NCBI GenBank assembly: GCA_934645125.1
Contig: CAKUDT010000006.1
Location: forward strand, 1-20,941
Origin: an uncultured Eggerthellaceae bacterium
Lineage (GTDB): Bacteria; Actinomycetota; Coriobacteriia; Coriobacteriales; Eggerthellaceae
DNA: 20,941 nucleotides
Direction of reading: 5' to 3'
A program made the position numbers and the translations under genes. The notes under the pieces were generated by a model. The model worked only from the letters and a program-made list of their open reading frames with translations, did no database searches and was not told where the DNA came from. Positions 1-10,372 of this stretch are shown one piece after another (positions within the stretch are counted from its first letter, which is position 1; every line of letters starts with the position of its first letter).

Positions 1-3000
1 AATCGTTCGTGGCGCTGTTGCCCACAATGGTCACCGTCACTTCGGCGGCAACCGGCGTGATGGTCTGGAAGCCGTCGATCACGGTGAACGTCACGGTAAA
101 GTTGTCGTTCGCGTTCACGAACTGCTCGGGGGTCAGGCCCATGTTCGTGGTGCCTACATCCGTGCGCGTCGCTGCAGCCGTACCCGTAAACTTGATGTTC
201 GCCGCGGTGTCGTACAGGTCGCTGTTCGCCGTGGCGGTGCAACCCTCAACCGTATGGGCATTGCCGTCGTACTCGGTCGTGTCGCTGTTACCCACAATAG
301 CGACCTCGACCGCCAGCGGGTCGATTTTCATCCAGCCGTCGGTTACCACGAACTTCACGTTCGCGAAGTTCGGGTTCTTGTTGCTGAACTGGTCTTCTGC
401 CAGACCCATATTAGTCGTGCCCACATCGGTGCGAGATGCGGTGGACGTACCCGTGAATGCAATGTCATCCGGAGTATACAGCGGGTTATCGATGCCCACC
501 GCATAACCAGCCGCGATGTGCTCAGTACCGTCGTACGTCTTCGTGATCTTGCTACCATTAATAGTAACGGTCACCGAAATGGGGTTCACCTTCGCGAAGC
601 CGTCAGTCACCACAAACGTGACCTTGCTGAAGTTCGCATTCTGGTTAGCGAACTGATTCGCAGACAGACCCATGTTGGTCGTGCCCGCGTCCGTGCGCTC
701 GGCAGTCGCCGTGCCCGTGAACAGAATGTCAGCGTTCACGTCGTACAGCGCGCTTGCAGCCGTGGCCACGTAACCCGTTGCCGTATGGGCCGTGCCATCG
801 TAATCAGCCGTCACGATGTTGCCCACAATAGTAACGGTCGTCTCAATGGGGTTCACCTTCACGAAGCCGTCGGTCACTACGAACGCTACGTTCTTGAAGT
901 TCGGGTTCGCGTTCGTGAACTGGGCGGCGGCAAGGCCCATGTTCGTGGTGCCCGCGTCGGTGCGCGTTGCCAGAGCAGTGCCCGCAAACGTGAAGTCGGT
1001 AGCAACGTTGTACAAATCGGTGTTTGCTTCGGCCACATAACCCGTAGCCGTATGGACGGTACCGTCATAATCAGCCGTCACGATGTTGCCCATAATCGTA
1101 ACAACAGCATCAATCTTTTCGATCTTCTGGAAGCCGTCGGTCACTACAAACGTCACAGTAAAGTTATCGTTTCCGTTCGTGAACTGGGCAGCAGTAAGAT
1201 CCATGTTCGTGGTTCCCGCATCGGTGCGTGCCGCTTCGGCCGTACCCGCGAACGTGAAATCGTCGGCAGTGTACAGATTGCTGGAGATGCTGGTCACCTG
1301 GTAGCCGGTCACCGTATGCTCGGTGCCATCATAATCATTTGTCGCGGTGTTGCCCGCAATATTCACGGTCACCGCCAGCGGATCGATCTTGACCCAGCCG
1401 TCGGTCACCACGAACTTCACCTTCGCGAAGTTCGGGTTCGCGTTGCTGAACTGGCCTTCCGCCAGACCCATGTAGGTCGTACCCATATCGGTGCGGATCG
1501 CGGTTGCATCGCCCGTGAAGTTGATGTCATCTTCCGTATACAGCGGGTTATCAATACCCACCGTATAGCTGGTTGCACGGTGCGCCTCACCGTCATAAGT
1601 CGTCGTGACCTTATTGCCGTCGATGGTCACCGTCACTTCGGCGGCAACCGGCGTGACGGCCTGGAAGCCGTCGGTCACGGTGAACGTCACATCGAAGTTG
1701 GCGTTTGTATTCTCAAATTGGTCGGCAGCCAGGCCCATGTTCGTGGTGCCGGCATCGGTGCGCTCGGCAGTCGCCGTACCCGTGAACAGAATGTCGGCGT
1801 TCACATCGTACAGCGCGCTGTCGACCGTGGCAACGAAGCCCTCAACCGTGTGGGCATTGCCGTCGTATTCGGTCGTGTCACTGTTGCCCACGATGCTCAC
1901 GGTTACTGCCAGCGGATCGATGGTCTGGTAACCATCAGTCACTACAAACGTTACGTTCTTGAAGTTCTCATTCTTGTTCGTGAAGTCGGCAGCCTTCAAG
2001 CCCATGTTCGTGCTGCCCGCGTCGGTGCGCGCAGCAGTAGCCGTGCCGGCAAACGTGAAGTCTGCTTCGGTGTACAGCGTATTAGAAATGTTCGTAACCT
2101 GGTAACCGGTCACCGTGTGCTCGGTTCCATCGTACGTGTTCGTGGCGTAATTGCCCACGATGGTCACCACCACGTCAATGGCGCCGATGGCCTGGAAGCC
2201 GTCAGTCACAATGAATGTCACGTTCGCAAAGTTCGCGCTCGTGTTCGCGAAGTCTGCAGCCGCCATGCCCATGTATGTGGTGCCGTTTTCGGTACGTGTA
2301 GCGGTCGCATCGCCCGAGAACGTAAAGTCGTCTTCGGTGTACAGCGGGTTGCTCGTGGTCACGGTGTAGCCTGTCACGGTATGCGGCGCACCGTCGTAAT
2401 CGTTCGTGGCGCTGTTGCCCACAATGGTCACCGTCACTTCGGCGGCAACCGGCGTGATGGTCTGGAAGCCGTCGGTCACTACAAACGTCACGTCAAAGTT
2501 AGCGTTCGTGTTCTCGAATTGCTCAACGGCCAGACCCATATTCGTAGTGCCTGCGTCCGTGCGCGTCGCGGTCGCATCGCCCGTGAACGCCACGTTCTCG
2601 TCAACGTCGTACAGAGCGCTGTCGGCCGTGGCGGCGTAACCCTCAACGGTGTGGGCGTTTCCGTCGTACTCGGTCGTGTCGTTCGCGCCAACGATGGTCA
2701 CTTCAACGGCCAGCGGATTGATCTTTATCCAGCCGTCATTTACCACGAACTTCACATTCGCGAAATTCGCATTCGTATTCTCGAACTGGTCGGCCGTCAT
2801 GCCCATATCCATGGTGCCAACATCGAAACGCGTCGCCATCGCGGTACCCGAGAACGTAAAGTCGGCGTCGGTATACAGCGGGTTATCGATGTTCACCGAG
2901 TAGCCATTCGCAGTATGAGCGTTGCCGTCGTACGTCTTCGTAATCTGGTTGCCGTTGATGGTCACGGTCACCTGGTCGGTCACGGGCGTGATGATCTGGA

Positions 3001-4321
3001 AGCCGTCGGTCACCTTGAACGTAACACGGCTGAAGTTCTTGTTGTTGTTAGCGAACTGACCTGCGGCAAGACCCATATCAGTCGTGCCAACCTCGGTACG
3101 CGTTGCAGTAGCATCGCCCGCGAACGTGAAGTCGCCTTCGGTATACAGGTCGTTGGAAATGCCCACGGTGTAACCCGTTACGGTGTGAGCGCTGCCGTCG
3201 TAGGTATCCGTAGCGTGCGCGCCCGTAATAGTCACCACAACTTCAGCAGCCACCGGCGTGATCTTCTGGAAGCCGTCGGTCACTACGAACGTCACGTTCG
3301 TGAAGTTCGTCGTATCGGTATTTGCGAACTGCCCCGCTTTCAGGCCCATAAACGTTGTGCCCTCATCGGTACGTGCAGCGGTAGCATCGCCCGTGAACGT
3401 GAACTTGCTCTCGTTATACGCAGCGTTAGTGATGCTAGTCACCTGATAACCGGTCACCGTGTGCTCGGTGCCGTCATATTCGTCCGTGGCGCTGTTACCC
3501 ACAACGGTCACGGTCACTTCTTCGGTCACCGGATCAATAACCAACGCGCCATCGTGAATCACAAAGCGCACGTTCGGGAAGGTCTCAGTTGCGTTATTCG
3601 TGAAGTCATCAGCGGAAACGCCAACGGGATACGTACCTGCGTCGGTACCCTTCGCGATCCATGCAGCCGTTTCAGTTGCGGTAAACATGTCAGCCGTGTA
3701 CAGCGGGTTGCTGATGGTCGTCTTCGCGGCATCATACCCTGCCACCGCGTGCTCGGTGCCATCGTACGTAACGGTGCGCGCGTTCTCGTAGATGTCAACG
3801 ATAACCTCGGCAGCAACCGGCGTAATGGTTTGGAAGCCGTCAGCCGCAACGGTAAACGTCACGTTGAAGTTGTGCGTATCATCGGATGCGAACTGATCTG
3901 CTGCAAGACCCATGTACGTCGTGCCAACTTCGGTACGCGTTGCGGTAGCAGTGCCCGTGAAGGAAATCAGATCCTCGGTGAACAGACCGCTATTAATAGT
4001 AGTAGTGTAACCCGTTACGGTATGAGCGTTGCCGTCGAACTCGTTCGTGGCACTCTTGCCCGTGATTTCAACGGTCACGTCAAGCGGCGTGATTTCCAGC
4101 GCGCCATCGGTCACAGAAGAAACAACGTAGTTGCCCGTAGCGTCAACCGTGCCTACCGTGCCCGCAGCGAACTGAGCAGGATACGTTCCCACAGCGGTAC
4201 CCGCAGCGCCAACGGCAATGTTGAACTGAGCATCGGCGGGAGCGCCCGTGAAGCCGGCAACGTTCTGAACTGCGCCGTTATACGTCTTGGTGTCGGAGTT
4301 CGCCGTAAGCTCAACATTCTT
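1..4321 (-). repeat. Tandem MBG-like protein repeats, 16 units plus the start of a 17th
   Basis: Within the giant gene, a unit of about 264-270 nt (88-90 residues) repeats head to tail. Each unit has a YDG (once FDG, once YNG) motif followed by H-T-V-x-G-Y. The YDG codons lie near 263, 529, 794, 1062, 1326, 1591, 1859, 2128, 2392, 2665, 2929, 3196, 3471, 3760, 4031 and 4280. Further conserved blocks are LYxxxDFTFxGxATATRT, GTTxMGLAAxQFxN, NFxxVTFVVTDGFxxI and VTVTIVGN. The first units (N-terminal, 3471-4321) are the most divergent and vary in length, from about 249 to 289 nt. Units closer to the left edge are more uniform, as expected for recent expansion. The array continues beyond the window. 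The fold is probably an immunoglobulin-like stalk of the MBG type; this is inferred from spacing and motif, not a database match. Confidence 0.9.
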
Positions 4322-7300
4322 ATAATAGTAGACGTTAATTACATTGCCGCTTACCGCAATGGTAATGTCGCCACTGTTGTTCTTGTACGTGTAGCCCGCA
4401 ATCGCTTTCTGCTTTTCGGCCGGCAAAGAAACCGTTGCGCCGAACGTCTGCCCAGTAACCGTCTCATCGGCGGCAATGGTCGTGGACGTATCGCCCGCCC
4501 AGTAATACTTCACCGTGTAGCTCAGGTCGGTACGCAGGTCATAGTAGCAGTTGATGACATACGCCTCTTCGCCCGCAGCTTGCGTGCTGTTCGTGTAAGA
4601 GCTCGGGAAGGCGTCGATCGTCACGGCAGCGCCGCCGTTCATTGCCTCGGTAGAGGTGGCGTAAACATAGCCTTCGTACTTATTCTTATCTAAGCTCTCG
4701 GTCACATTGATGGTAGCGGGCGTCAAAATCTGCTGCTCATCAGAGGTCTTCTTCGCAACTGCGTCCGCAATAACTTCTTCGTATGCGCCTGCTGCGTTCT
4801 GCTTGAAGTAGTGAACCTCGTAAGCAACAACATGCTTGTCGCCGCTCAGCTTGAAGTTTGCATAATACGTTGCAGCCTCGTAAATACCTTGAGCATTCTT
4901 CTCGGGCACGAACAGGTTATCAGCGCCAACCTTGTTCTGACCTGCGGCATCGGTGCTCCAGTAATCAAACACGTAGCCCGTGCTTGCCGTTGCGGTGGAA
5001 CCCTTCGCCGCACCCGTGGCGGGAGCAACCTGCTCGGAAGCGGTGCTTACCGTGCCGCCCGTGTTCGCAACATAATTAATAGTAACGTTGGCGTCTTCAA
5101 CGTAGTACACCTTGAAAACGTTGCCTTCAGAAGAAGCGGCGTTCGCAGCCAACGTCAGATCGTAGCTGTCAAACGGTACATCGATATCGGTAGTGCCGTT
5201 AAGCGTCAGCTTTTCGAAGTGGTAACCGGGGAACTTGCCGCTCGTAGCAACTTCACCTGCGCCCGCGCCTTCCTTAACCGCCAGGCTTGTAGCATCGCCA
5301 ATCCAGGCTTCGCCGCCATAGACAACAGGCGAAGTTTCGGCCAGCGCGCCATTCTTGTAGTATTCAACGGTGTAGCCAAGACGATGCGTCTGCGTGTCGT
5401 CCTTCGTGAACTTGGCTGTGAACTCGGTATTCTCGTAAACCTTCTTGCCGCCGTCCATTGCATAGTTCAGCTGCGGCTCAACCATAGCCGGCGTGAGCAC
5501 TTCTGCGTTCGTGACGAACGTAGCACCCTGATACCAGCCTTCAAACTTGTAGCCCAAATCGGCAACTGCCGTAGCACCCGTAATGCCCTCGGTGGACAAA
5601 ACGAACAGGCCCTTGTCGCCTTCGGTATTCGAAACAGTGCCGTTACCTGCGGAAACGTAAGTGACGTCATACTTCTTCTCGGACCACTGAGCAACATAGG
5701 TCGCATCGCCCGTGTACTTCAGCGCTTCAACTTCAGCCGTGGTCATAACGGTCCCGTTCGGAGCCAGCCAGCCCGTGAACAGGTAGCCCGGACGCACTGG
5801 ATCGGCGCCGAACTGCGGATAATCGTCGCCCACAATGCCATAGCCCACCACGTCGGGGAACACAACTTCGTCATCCACGCCATCAACATATTTCACGGTG
5901 TTGACCTGAATGGATCCGTTCAGATGATATACGTTCGGCGTATCGAAGTAACCAAAGGCGCCTTCGTCAACCGTGAACTGCTCCCACGCAATGTTATCAA
6001 GGCCATTAAAGCCTGCGTTCGCGGGGAACTTATTCAGTTTTGCAGCATCAAACTTGATGCCCGTCAGATATGCTGCATCGGGAGCGTCTTTCACCACCGT
6101 GCCGGCAGCATATTCAGCTGCAGGTTTATCTGCGGAAATAGCTTCGTAACCCAGCGTGTACCAACCGTTGGCATCGGCAGCAGCTGTCAAGCCAAAGCGC
6201 TGAGCCAACGCATCGTTTGCAACAACGGCGCCATTCGCGTCAACAAAACGCACGAACGCATAAGCGTTGTCCTGCCAATTTGCTTTCAGCGTCAAATGGC
6301 CGATGGTCTTGTAGCCGTTGACTTCGCCCAGCACCAGGTCCTTCTGCGGATCGCGTTCGAGCGTGTCGCTCGGCGTGTCGCTGTCGTGCACGTACGTGCC
6401 CTCGGTCAGCGTCCAGCCCGTAAACGTCCTGCCCGTGCTTTCCGGATTCGGAATAGCAATGGTATTCGTGCCGGAAACCTGGCTGATAGTATACGTCTCG
6501 GGAGCGGTTACGCCTTCGGCAAAAGCGCCGCCCTGCAAGTCGTACGTAATGGTGTACGGAGCCAAAATCAGTTCAAATACAGCATTCTGACCAGGCTCAA
6601 CTTTCACGAACGTCGATTTCAACGTGTAGCCGTTCATGGCAATCCAGTGCTGCGCTTCCTCGTTGGGATACACGCTGAACGCAACGTCGGACTTGCAATC
6701 ATACGGCGTACCGTTGTTTTCAACGAACACAGTCGTACCGTTATAAACGTAAGATACAGTGTACTTCAGGTCATCAAGCGTCATATAGCGGAACGTCACC
6801 ACGTTATCCGCCGCAACGGCAGACAGATTCAAGAACTGCGAAGCGCCGCTTGCGCTCAAGTAGCCTTCGTAGCCCGCCGCAGTCAAAGCATCATCGGTAA
6901 GCTTGACAACCTTCACGTCCTGACCAATGGTGCCACGCGCCTCAACCGAAGAAATCTCGGTCTCCACGCCGTTATGCACCGCTACGTGCTTGACGGTATA
7001 CGCGACCTTCGTGCTCTTTGCCCAGCCAGCGTAAATCGCGGTGTCGGCTTCGATAGGACGATTCTGGTCAAATTTCGCCGTGCAGTTTTCGTCGGTGTAC
7101 CAACCCGTGAAATCATAACCCGGGTTGTGCTCTTCCAGTTCCTCTTCGGAAGGAAGCTGGGCAGCATCCAGAACTTCGCCCTTTGTTACTTCAATGGTAT
7201 CGGCCGTTCCCGCACCCTCGTAGTTCAAGTGAACCGTAACCGTTTTCACTGGAGCATGCCAACCGGCATAGAGCGCCAAACCTGTGGGCATCTGATAATT

Positions 7301-10300
7301 ACCCGTGTAAGGCTGCGCATGCTCGGGGTCAACAAACCAGCCATCGAAAATCGCTTCGTCAAACGGAGCGGCTGGCTCGGACAGATACGAAGAAATGTCG
7401 GCATTCAATTTCAGCTTATGGCTGCCCAGCGATGCACCTTGGTATCCATACAGATCCAAGTTGTACTCGTTACCGCGATAATAGAAATGAACTTGCTGGC
7501 CATTCGTTGTCTGCCTGCCGAACGTGCATCCCTCATAATCGCCCTTCGTATAGCCGGAAATCTCGTAAAAATCAGCGCCATCATAGAGATAGTTGAACTG
7601 AACTTCCATCGCTTTATACAGGCCATACGTCACACCCTTGTACGTTTTTTGTTCAGCGCCATTCGCGGTGTAGCCCTCAAGCCAATAATGGAGTGTCTGC
7701 TTTTTATCCGTTGCAAAATAGAACTGATAAACATCCTTATTGCCCGAAGGCATGGTGTCGATAGTCACGAACTTATCGTTGTTTTCAGTCGTGAAGTTCC
7801 AAGCTTTTCCATAAGGCCTGTTGAACGTTTCTTGCCACAGCGTGGTGATGTTCTGACCATACTTCGCCGTAAGCGTCACGGGCGTTCCCGGGTAATCGGA
7901 AGACATTTTCGGGCGGCCACTGCTGTCGTAATACACACCCTTCCACGTTACGGTGTACACATTGCGCGTATATTTGACGGTAACCACCGTGGAACCATCT
8001 GCTTTAACGGTCTCGGTAGTTGCAGAAGAGAACGTGAAGTTCTTCGTATCAAGACCCGCTGGCGCAGTAGAAGCCGATGCTGTTACGGTCGAGCCAACTT
8101 GCGCCGATGCATCCGTGCTAGTCAGATACGAAAAGCCGCTGTCATCAGCGTTTTCAATTAGGTAGACCACCTTGTAGCCCACGTTCATGGGCGTCCACTT
8201 GGCGTAAACTACCGCATCGGCAGTGAGCGTCAGCTTTTCAGAAGCCGGCGTGGTGCAAGCTTCATCCAAATACCAGCCGCCAAAAACGTAGCCGGTCTTG
8301 GTCGGCTCGGGATTGAACGTAGACATTGCGGTATAGCACGCATCGCTATGCGCATGCTCCGCTTTGCCGCAGGTCAGGTCCCACTGCCAATCGGACCAGT
8401 ACCAACCATGATTATTTGACGTATAGCACCCGATTGTCTTGTTCTTATTCTTGTCGGCAGCCTGCGTAGGCACAGCCGTATGCTGGTGCACTTCCTTCGT
8501 GCAGGTCAGCGCCGTAGACGACGAACCAGAGAACACCGTTATTTCTTGCTCGTACACGCCCGACTTCGGCTCAATGTACGAACCGCCATTCGTGTTGTAC
8601 TTCAGCGTGTACGTGTTGCGATCGTACGCGCCTTCAATAACCGTAGAGGCATCGGCCTTGATAACCTGATCCAGGAAGCCCGTTGCGGTGAAGCCTTCTT
8701 TTTGCTCGGGGTTAAACGACGCAATGTCGCCCACGCGACCGCTGACGACCGTCTCCTTGATATCGTATTTATCTGTGCCCGTAGCGTTAAGCTTTTCAGT
8801 CTTCTCAACAACGCGGTACGTGGTTTCCTTGCCTTGGACAATCAAGTTGATGCTAATCTGCTCGGTGCTGGGCAAATTCGCAATAGCAATCTGCTGGTTA
8901 TCAGTAATAGTAATGCCGTATTGTGCCTGATCAGTAGCGCTTACAGAAAGCTCGTAGCCGCCTTCGGGACCAACGGTCACATCGGTACCGTACATTTCGC
9001 TATTCAAACCGGTGAAGTTGATGGCCTTCTCGTCAATGCCAATCTGCTCGGTATGACCCTTGCCCACCAGGGAGCCATCGGCGCCAACGTAATTCACCGT
9101 AACGATTTTCTGGCCTTCGGGCACTACGGGCTGCGCATCAATCTTGCCGATCAACGCGTACGTGCTGAAGTGCTCCGCAGCAAAAGCGTCGGTCGCGGAA
9201 TCAAGCGTTGCAACAGGCGTCACCTTATCAAGAGCGTCAGTCACGTGGTACACGCCCACGGAATCGCCCTTCAGGTTCACGCCCTCAAAATTCACAGAAA
9301 CAGGGCCCTTCGGTTCAATCGCGTTGCCCTGGGCATCGGTGAACGTAATGTCAACAACAACGGAATCAACCATTTCCTTGTTCTCGGCGGCGGCAGCAGT
9401 TTCGAGCATCTTCTCAACGGCTTTGTCCTTCACCAGAGAAACGCTCATCACGGCATCGGCGGGGAGCATGCCTTCGCTGCCCTTGACCACAACGTTAATG
9501 CCGCCGAACAAATTAAAGAAGCCGCCAATGTGATTCACGGAGAACGTGTTCACGGCAGGCTCGGGTGCCGGCTCAGATGCAGCCGGAGTATCGGACGAGG
9601 AAGAAGCTTCGCCAGCAGGCTGCGCGGGAGTTGCCGGCTTTTCAGTTGCAGTCGCGTCTGCCTTGGGGGTTTCGGTCGGGGCAGCCTCGCCGGCAGCAGC
9701 GTTATCGGCTGCGGGCGTCTTGTTGTCCGCGCCGGTCGCTTCAGCTGCACCCTTGTTAGCATCGGTGCCAGCCGCAGCGTTCGCAGCATCGTTACTATTA
9801 TTAGTAGAAGCAGCGCCCTGGGAAGCGTCAGAAGCTTCGGCGCCCTTGTTGCCTTCCGCAGTTGCAGCGCCTTCGGCACCATCAGTTGCGGCAGGTTTCT
9901 CGTTTTCGGCAGCAGCAGGTGTTTCGGCTGCAACGGCAACCGCCTTCACCACAAGCTGCGCGCCCTCAACAGGCGTGAAGGAATACTGACCGCTCGCATT
10001 CGGAGACAGCGCACCACCGGCGTACGAAACCTCGGAGAGCGTATAGTCGGGACCAGGCGTAGCGGCGTTATCGTACGGCGTTACCGTGAACGTAACCACC
10101 TTGTCTGCCGCGGCGGGCAAATAGCCCAGCGCATCGACATCAGCCTGCTTATATGAAACCTGCGTTGAGGTGTCGGTGATAACAACGTTTTCCAACGAAG
10201 TCTTCACCTGGACAAATGAGTTGTCTTTTGCACCTCCTTGAATGAATTCAGCAAATGCATTGAAGTGGCTAAACGTCACCACCATAGCAATGGAGAGAAA

Positions 10301-10372
10301 AACAGCTAACACCTTTGTCGAAAGGCTATAGCGACTTGTTGCATTCTCTGTGTTCGCTATTGCATGTTTCAT
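1..10372 (-). CDS. Giant secreted repeat surface protein (adhesin-like), 3' end outside the window
   Basis: One open frame of 3457 codons runs from ATG at 10372 off the left edge; I checked the frame at both ends and at several interior points. The start has AGGTG at 10378-10382, six bases upstream. Residues 1-41 are a signal peptide (hydrophobic VLAVFLSIAMVV, likely cleavage after AFA). Residues about 145-275 are an Ala/Glu/Thr/Asn-rich low-complexity linker. Residues about 274-411 are a beta domain ending in HFSTYAL. Residues 624-679 carry paired Cys/His motifs. From about 680 to 1900 come Flg_new/InlB-type repeats (GWY...YAKW, GWY...YAGW), then MucBP-like YTVEYY and YTVKYYW segments to about 2020. 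Residues 2018-3457 are an MBG-like array. No LPXTG or other anchor is visible because the C-terminus is missing. Probable role: cell-surface stalk or adhesin; the ligand is unknown. Length and multidomain order are seen; adhesion is inferred. Confidence 0.9.
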   Translation of the reverse strand, partial: MKHAIANTENATSRYSLSTKVLAVFLSIAMVVTFSHFNAFAEFIQGGAKDNSFVQVKTSLENVVITDTSTQVSYKQADVDALGYLPAAADKVVTFTVTPYDNAATPGPDYTLSEVSYAGGALSPNASGQYSFTPVEGAQLVVKAVAVAAETPAAAENEKPAATDGAEGAATAEGNKGAEASDASQGAASTNNSNDAANAAAGTDANKGAAEATGADNKTPAADNAAAGEAAPTETPKADATATEKPATPAQPAGEASSSSDTPAASEPAPEPAVNTFSVNHIGGFFNLFGGINVVVKGSEGMLPADAVMSVSLVKDKAVEKMLETAAAAENKEMVDSVVVDITFTDAQGNAIEPKGPVSVNFEGVNLKGDSVGVYHVTDALDKVTPVATLDSATDAFAAEHFSTYALIGKIDAQPVVPEGQKIVTVNYVGADGSLVGKGHTEQIGIDEKAINFTGLNSEMYGTDVTVGPEGGYELSVSATDQAQYGITITDNQQIAIANLPSTEQISINLIVQGKETTYRVVEKTEKLNATGTDKYDIKETVVSGRVGDIASFNPEQKEGFTATGFLDQVIKADASTVIEGAYDRNTYTLKYNTNGGSYIEPKSGVYEQEITVFSGSSSTALTCTKEVHQHTAVPTQAADKNKNKTIGCYTSNNHGWYWSDWQWDLTCGKAEHAHSDACYTAMSTFNPEPTKTGYVFGGWYLDEACTTPASEKLTLTADAVVYAKWTPMNVGYKVVYLIENADDSGFSYLTSTDASAQVGSTVTASASTAPAGLDTKNFTFSSATTETVKADGSTVVTVKYTRNVYTVTWKGVYYDSSGRPKMSSDYPGTPVTLTAKYGQNITTLWQETFNRPYGKAWNFTTENNDKFVTIDTMPSGNKDVYQFYFATDKKQTLHYWLEGYTANGAEQKTYKGVTYGLYKAMEVQFNYLYDGADFYEISGYTKGDYEGCTFGRQTTNGQQVHFYYRGNEYNLDLYGYQGASLGSHKLKLNADISSYLSEPAAPFDEAIFDGWFVDPEHAQPYTGNYQMPTGLALYAGWHAPVKTVTVHLNYEGAGTADTIEVTKGEVLDAAQLPSEEELEEHNPGYDFTGWYTDENCTAKFDQNRPIEADTAIYAGWAKSTKVAYTVKHVAVHNGVETEISSVEARGTIGQDVKVVKLTDDALTAAGYEGYLSASGASQFLNLSAVAADNVVTFRYMTLDDLKYTVSYVYNGTTVFVENNGTPYDCKSDVAFSVYPNEEAQHWIAMNGYTLKSTFVKVEPGQNAVFELILAPYTITYDLQGGAFAEGVTAPETYTISQVSGTNTIAIPNPESTGRTFTGWTLTEGTYVHDSDTPSDTLERDPQKDLVLGEVNGYKTIGHLTLKANWQDNAYAFVRFVDANGAVVANDALAQRFGLTAAADANGWYTLGYEAISADKPAAEYAAGTVVKDAPDAAYLTGIKFDAAKLNKFPANAGFNGLDNIAWEQFTVDEGAFGYFDTPNVYHLNGSIQVNTVKYVDGVDDEVVFPDVVGYGIVGDDYPQFGADPVRPGYLFTGWLAPNGTVMTTAEVEALKYTGDATYVAQWSEKKYDVTYVSAGNGTVSNTEGDKGLFVLSTEGITGATAVADLGYKFEGWYQGATFVTNAEVLTPAMVEPQLNYAMDGGKKVYENTEFTAKFTKDDTQTHRLGYTVEYYKNGALAETSPVVYGGEAWIGDATSLAVKEGAGAGEVATSGKFPGYHFEKLTLNGTTDIDVPFDSYDLTLAANAASSEGNVFKVYYVEDANVTINYVANTGGTVSTASEQVAPATGAAKGSTATASTGYVFDYWSTDAAGQNKVGADNLFVPEKNAQGIYEAATYYANFKLSGDKHVVAYEVHYFKQNAAGAYEEVIADAVAKKTSDEQQILTPATINVTESLDKNKYEGYVYATSTEAMNGGAAVTIDAFPSSYTNSTQAAGEEAYVINCYYDLRTDLSYTVKYYWAGDTSTTIAADETVTGQTFGATVSLPAEKQKAIAGYTYKNNSGDITIAVSGNVINVYYYKNVELTANSDTKTYNGAVQNVAGFTGAPADAQFNIAVGAAGTAVGTYPAQFAAGTVGTVDATGNYVVSSVTDGALEITPLDVTVEITGKSATNEFDGNAHTVTGYTTTINSGLFTEDLISFTGTATATRTEVGTTYMGLAADQFASDDTHNFNVTFTVAADGFQTITPVAAEVIVDIYENARTVTYDGTEHAVAGYDAAKTTISNPLYTADMFTATETAAWIAKGTDAGTYPVGVSADDFTNNATETFPNVRFVIHDGALVIDPVTEEVTVTVVGNSATDEYDGTEHTVTGYQVTSITNAAYNESKFTFTGDATAARTDEGTTFMGLKAGQFANTDTTNFTNVTFVVTDGFQKITPVAAEVVVTITGAHATDTYDGSAHTVTGYTVGISNDLYTEGDFTFAGDATATRTEVGTTDMGLAAGQFANNNKNFSRVTFKVTDGFQIITPVTDQVTVTINGNQITKTYDGNAHTANGYSVNIDNPLYTDADFTFSGTAMATRFDVGTMDMGMTADQFENTNANFANVKFVVNDGWIKINPLAVEVTIVGANDTTEYDGNAHTVEGYAATADSALYDVDENVAFTGDATATRTDAGTTNMGLAVEQFENTNANFDVTFVVTDGFQTITPVAAEVTVTIVGNSATNDYDGAPHTVTGYTVTTSNPLYTEDDFTFSGDATATRTENGTTYMGMAAADFANTSANFANVTFIVTDGFQAIGAIDVVVTIVGNYATNTYDGTEHTVTGYQVTNISNTLYTEADFTFAGTATAARTDAGSTNMGLKAADFTNKNENFKNVTFVVTDGYQTIDPLAVTVSIVGNSDTTEYDGNAHTVEGFVATVDSALYDVNADILFTGTATAERTDAGTTNMGLAADQFENTNANFDVTFTVTDGFQAVTPVAAEVTVTIDGNKVTTTYDGEAHRATSYTVGIDNPLYTEDDINFTGDATAIRTDMGTTYMGLAEGQFSNANPNFAKVKFVVTDGWVKIDPLAVTVNIAGNTATNDYDGTEHTVTGYQVTSISSNLYTADDFTFAGTAEAARTDAGTTNMDLTAAQFTNGNDNFTVTFVVTDGFQKIEKIDAVVTIMGNIVTADYDGTVHTATGYVAEANTDLYNVATDFTFAGTALATRTDAGTTNMGLAAAQFTNANPNFKNVAFVVTDGFVKVNPIETTVTIVGNIVTADYDGTAHTATGYVATAASALYDVNADILFTGTATAERTDAGTTNMGLSANQFANQNANFSKVTFVVTDGFAKVNPISVTVTINGSKITKTYDGTEHIAAGYAVGIDNPLYTPDDIAFTGTSTASRTDVGTTNMGLAEDQFSNKNPNFANVKFVVTDGWMKIDPLAVEVAIVGNSDTTEYDGNAHTVEGCTATANSDLYDTAANIKFTGTAAATRTDVGTTNMGLTPEQFVNANDNFTVTFTVIDGFQTITPVAAEVTVTIVGNSATND

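Noticed and set aside
1..4321. Possible CRISPR or satellite array because of the 265-base period
   Set aside because: The period is a multiple of three, units stay in one frame and encode a conserved protein motif, and there are no short identical repeats with unique spacers.
254..4693. Plus-strand open frame of 1479 codons opposite the repeat array
   Set aside because: It lies antisense to the giant gene and repeats with the same period. The translation is Arg/His/Val-rich with no recognisable motif, as expected from the complementary strand of a biased repetitive gene.
4811..10156. Long plus-strand open frames (4811-8161 and 8480-10156)
   Set aside because: They are antisense shadows of the same gene. 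The sense translation has a signal peptide and known repeat motifs, whereas these have none.
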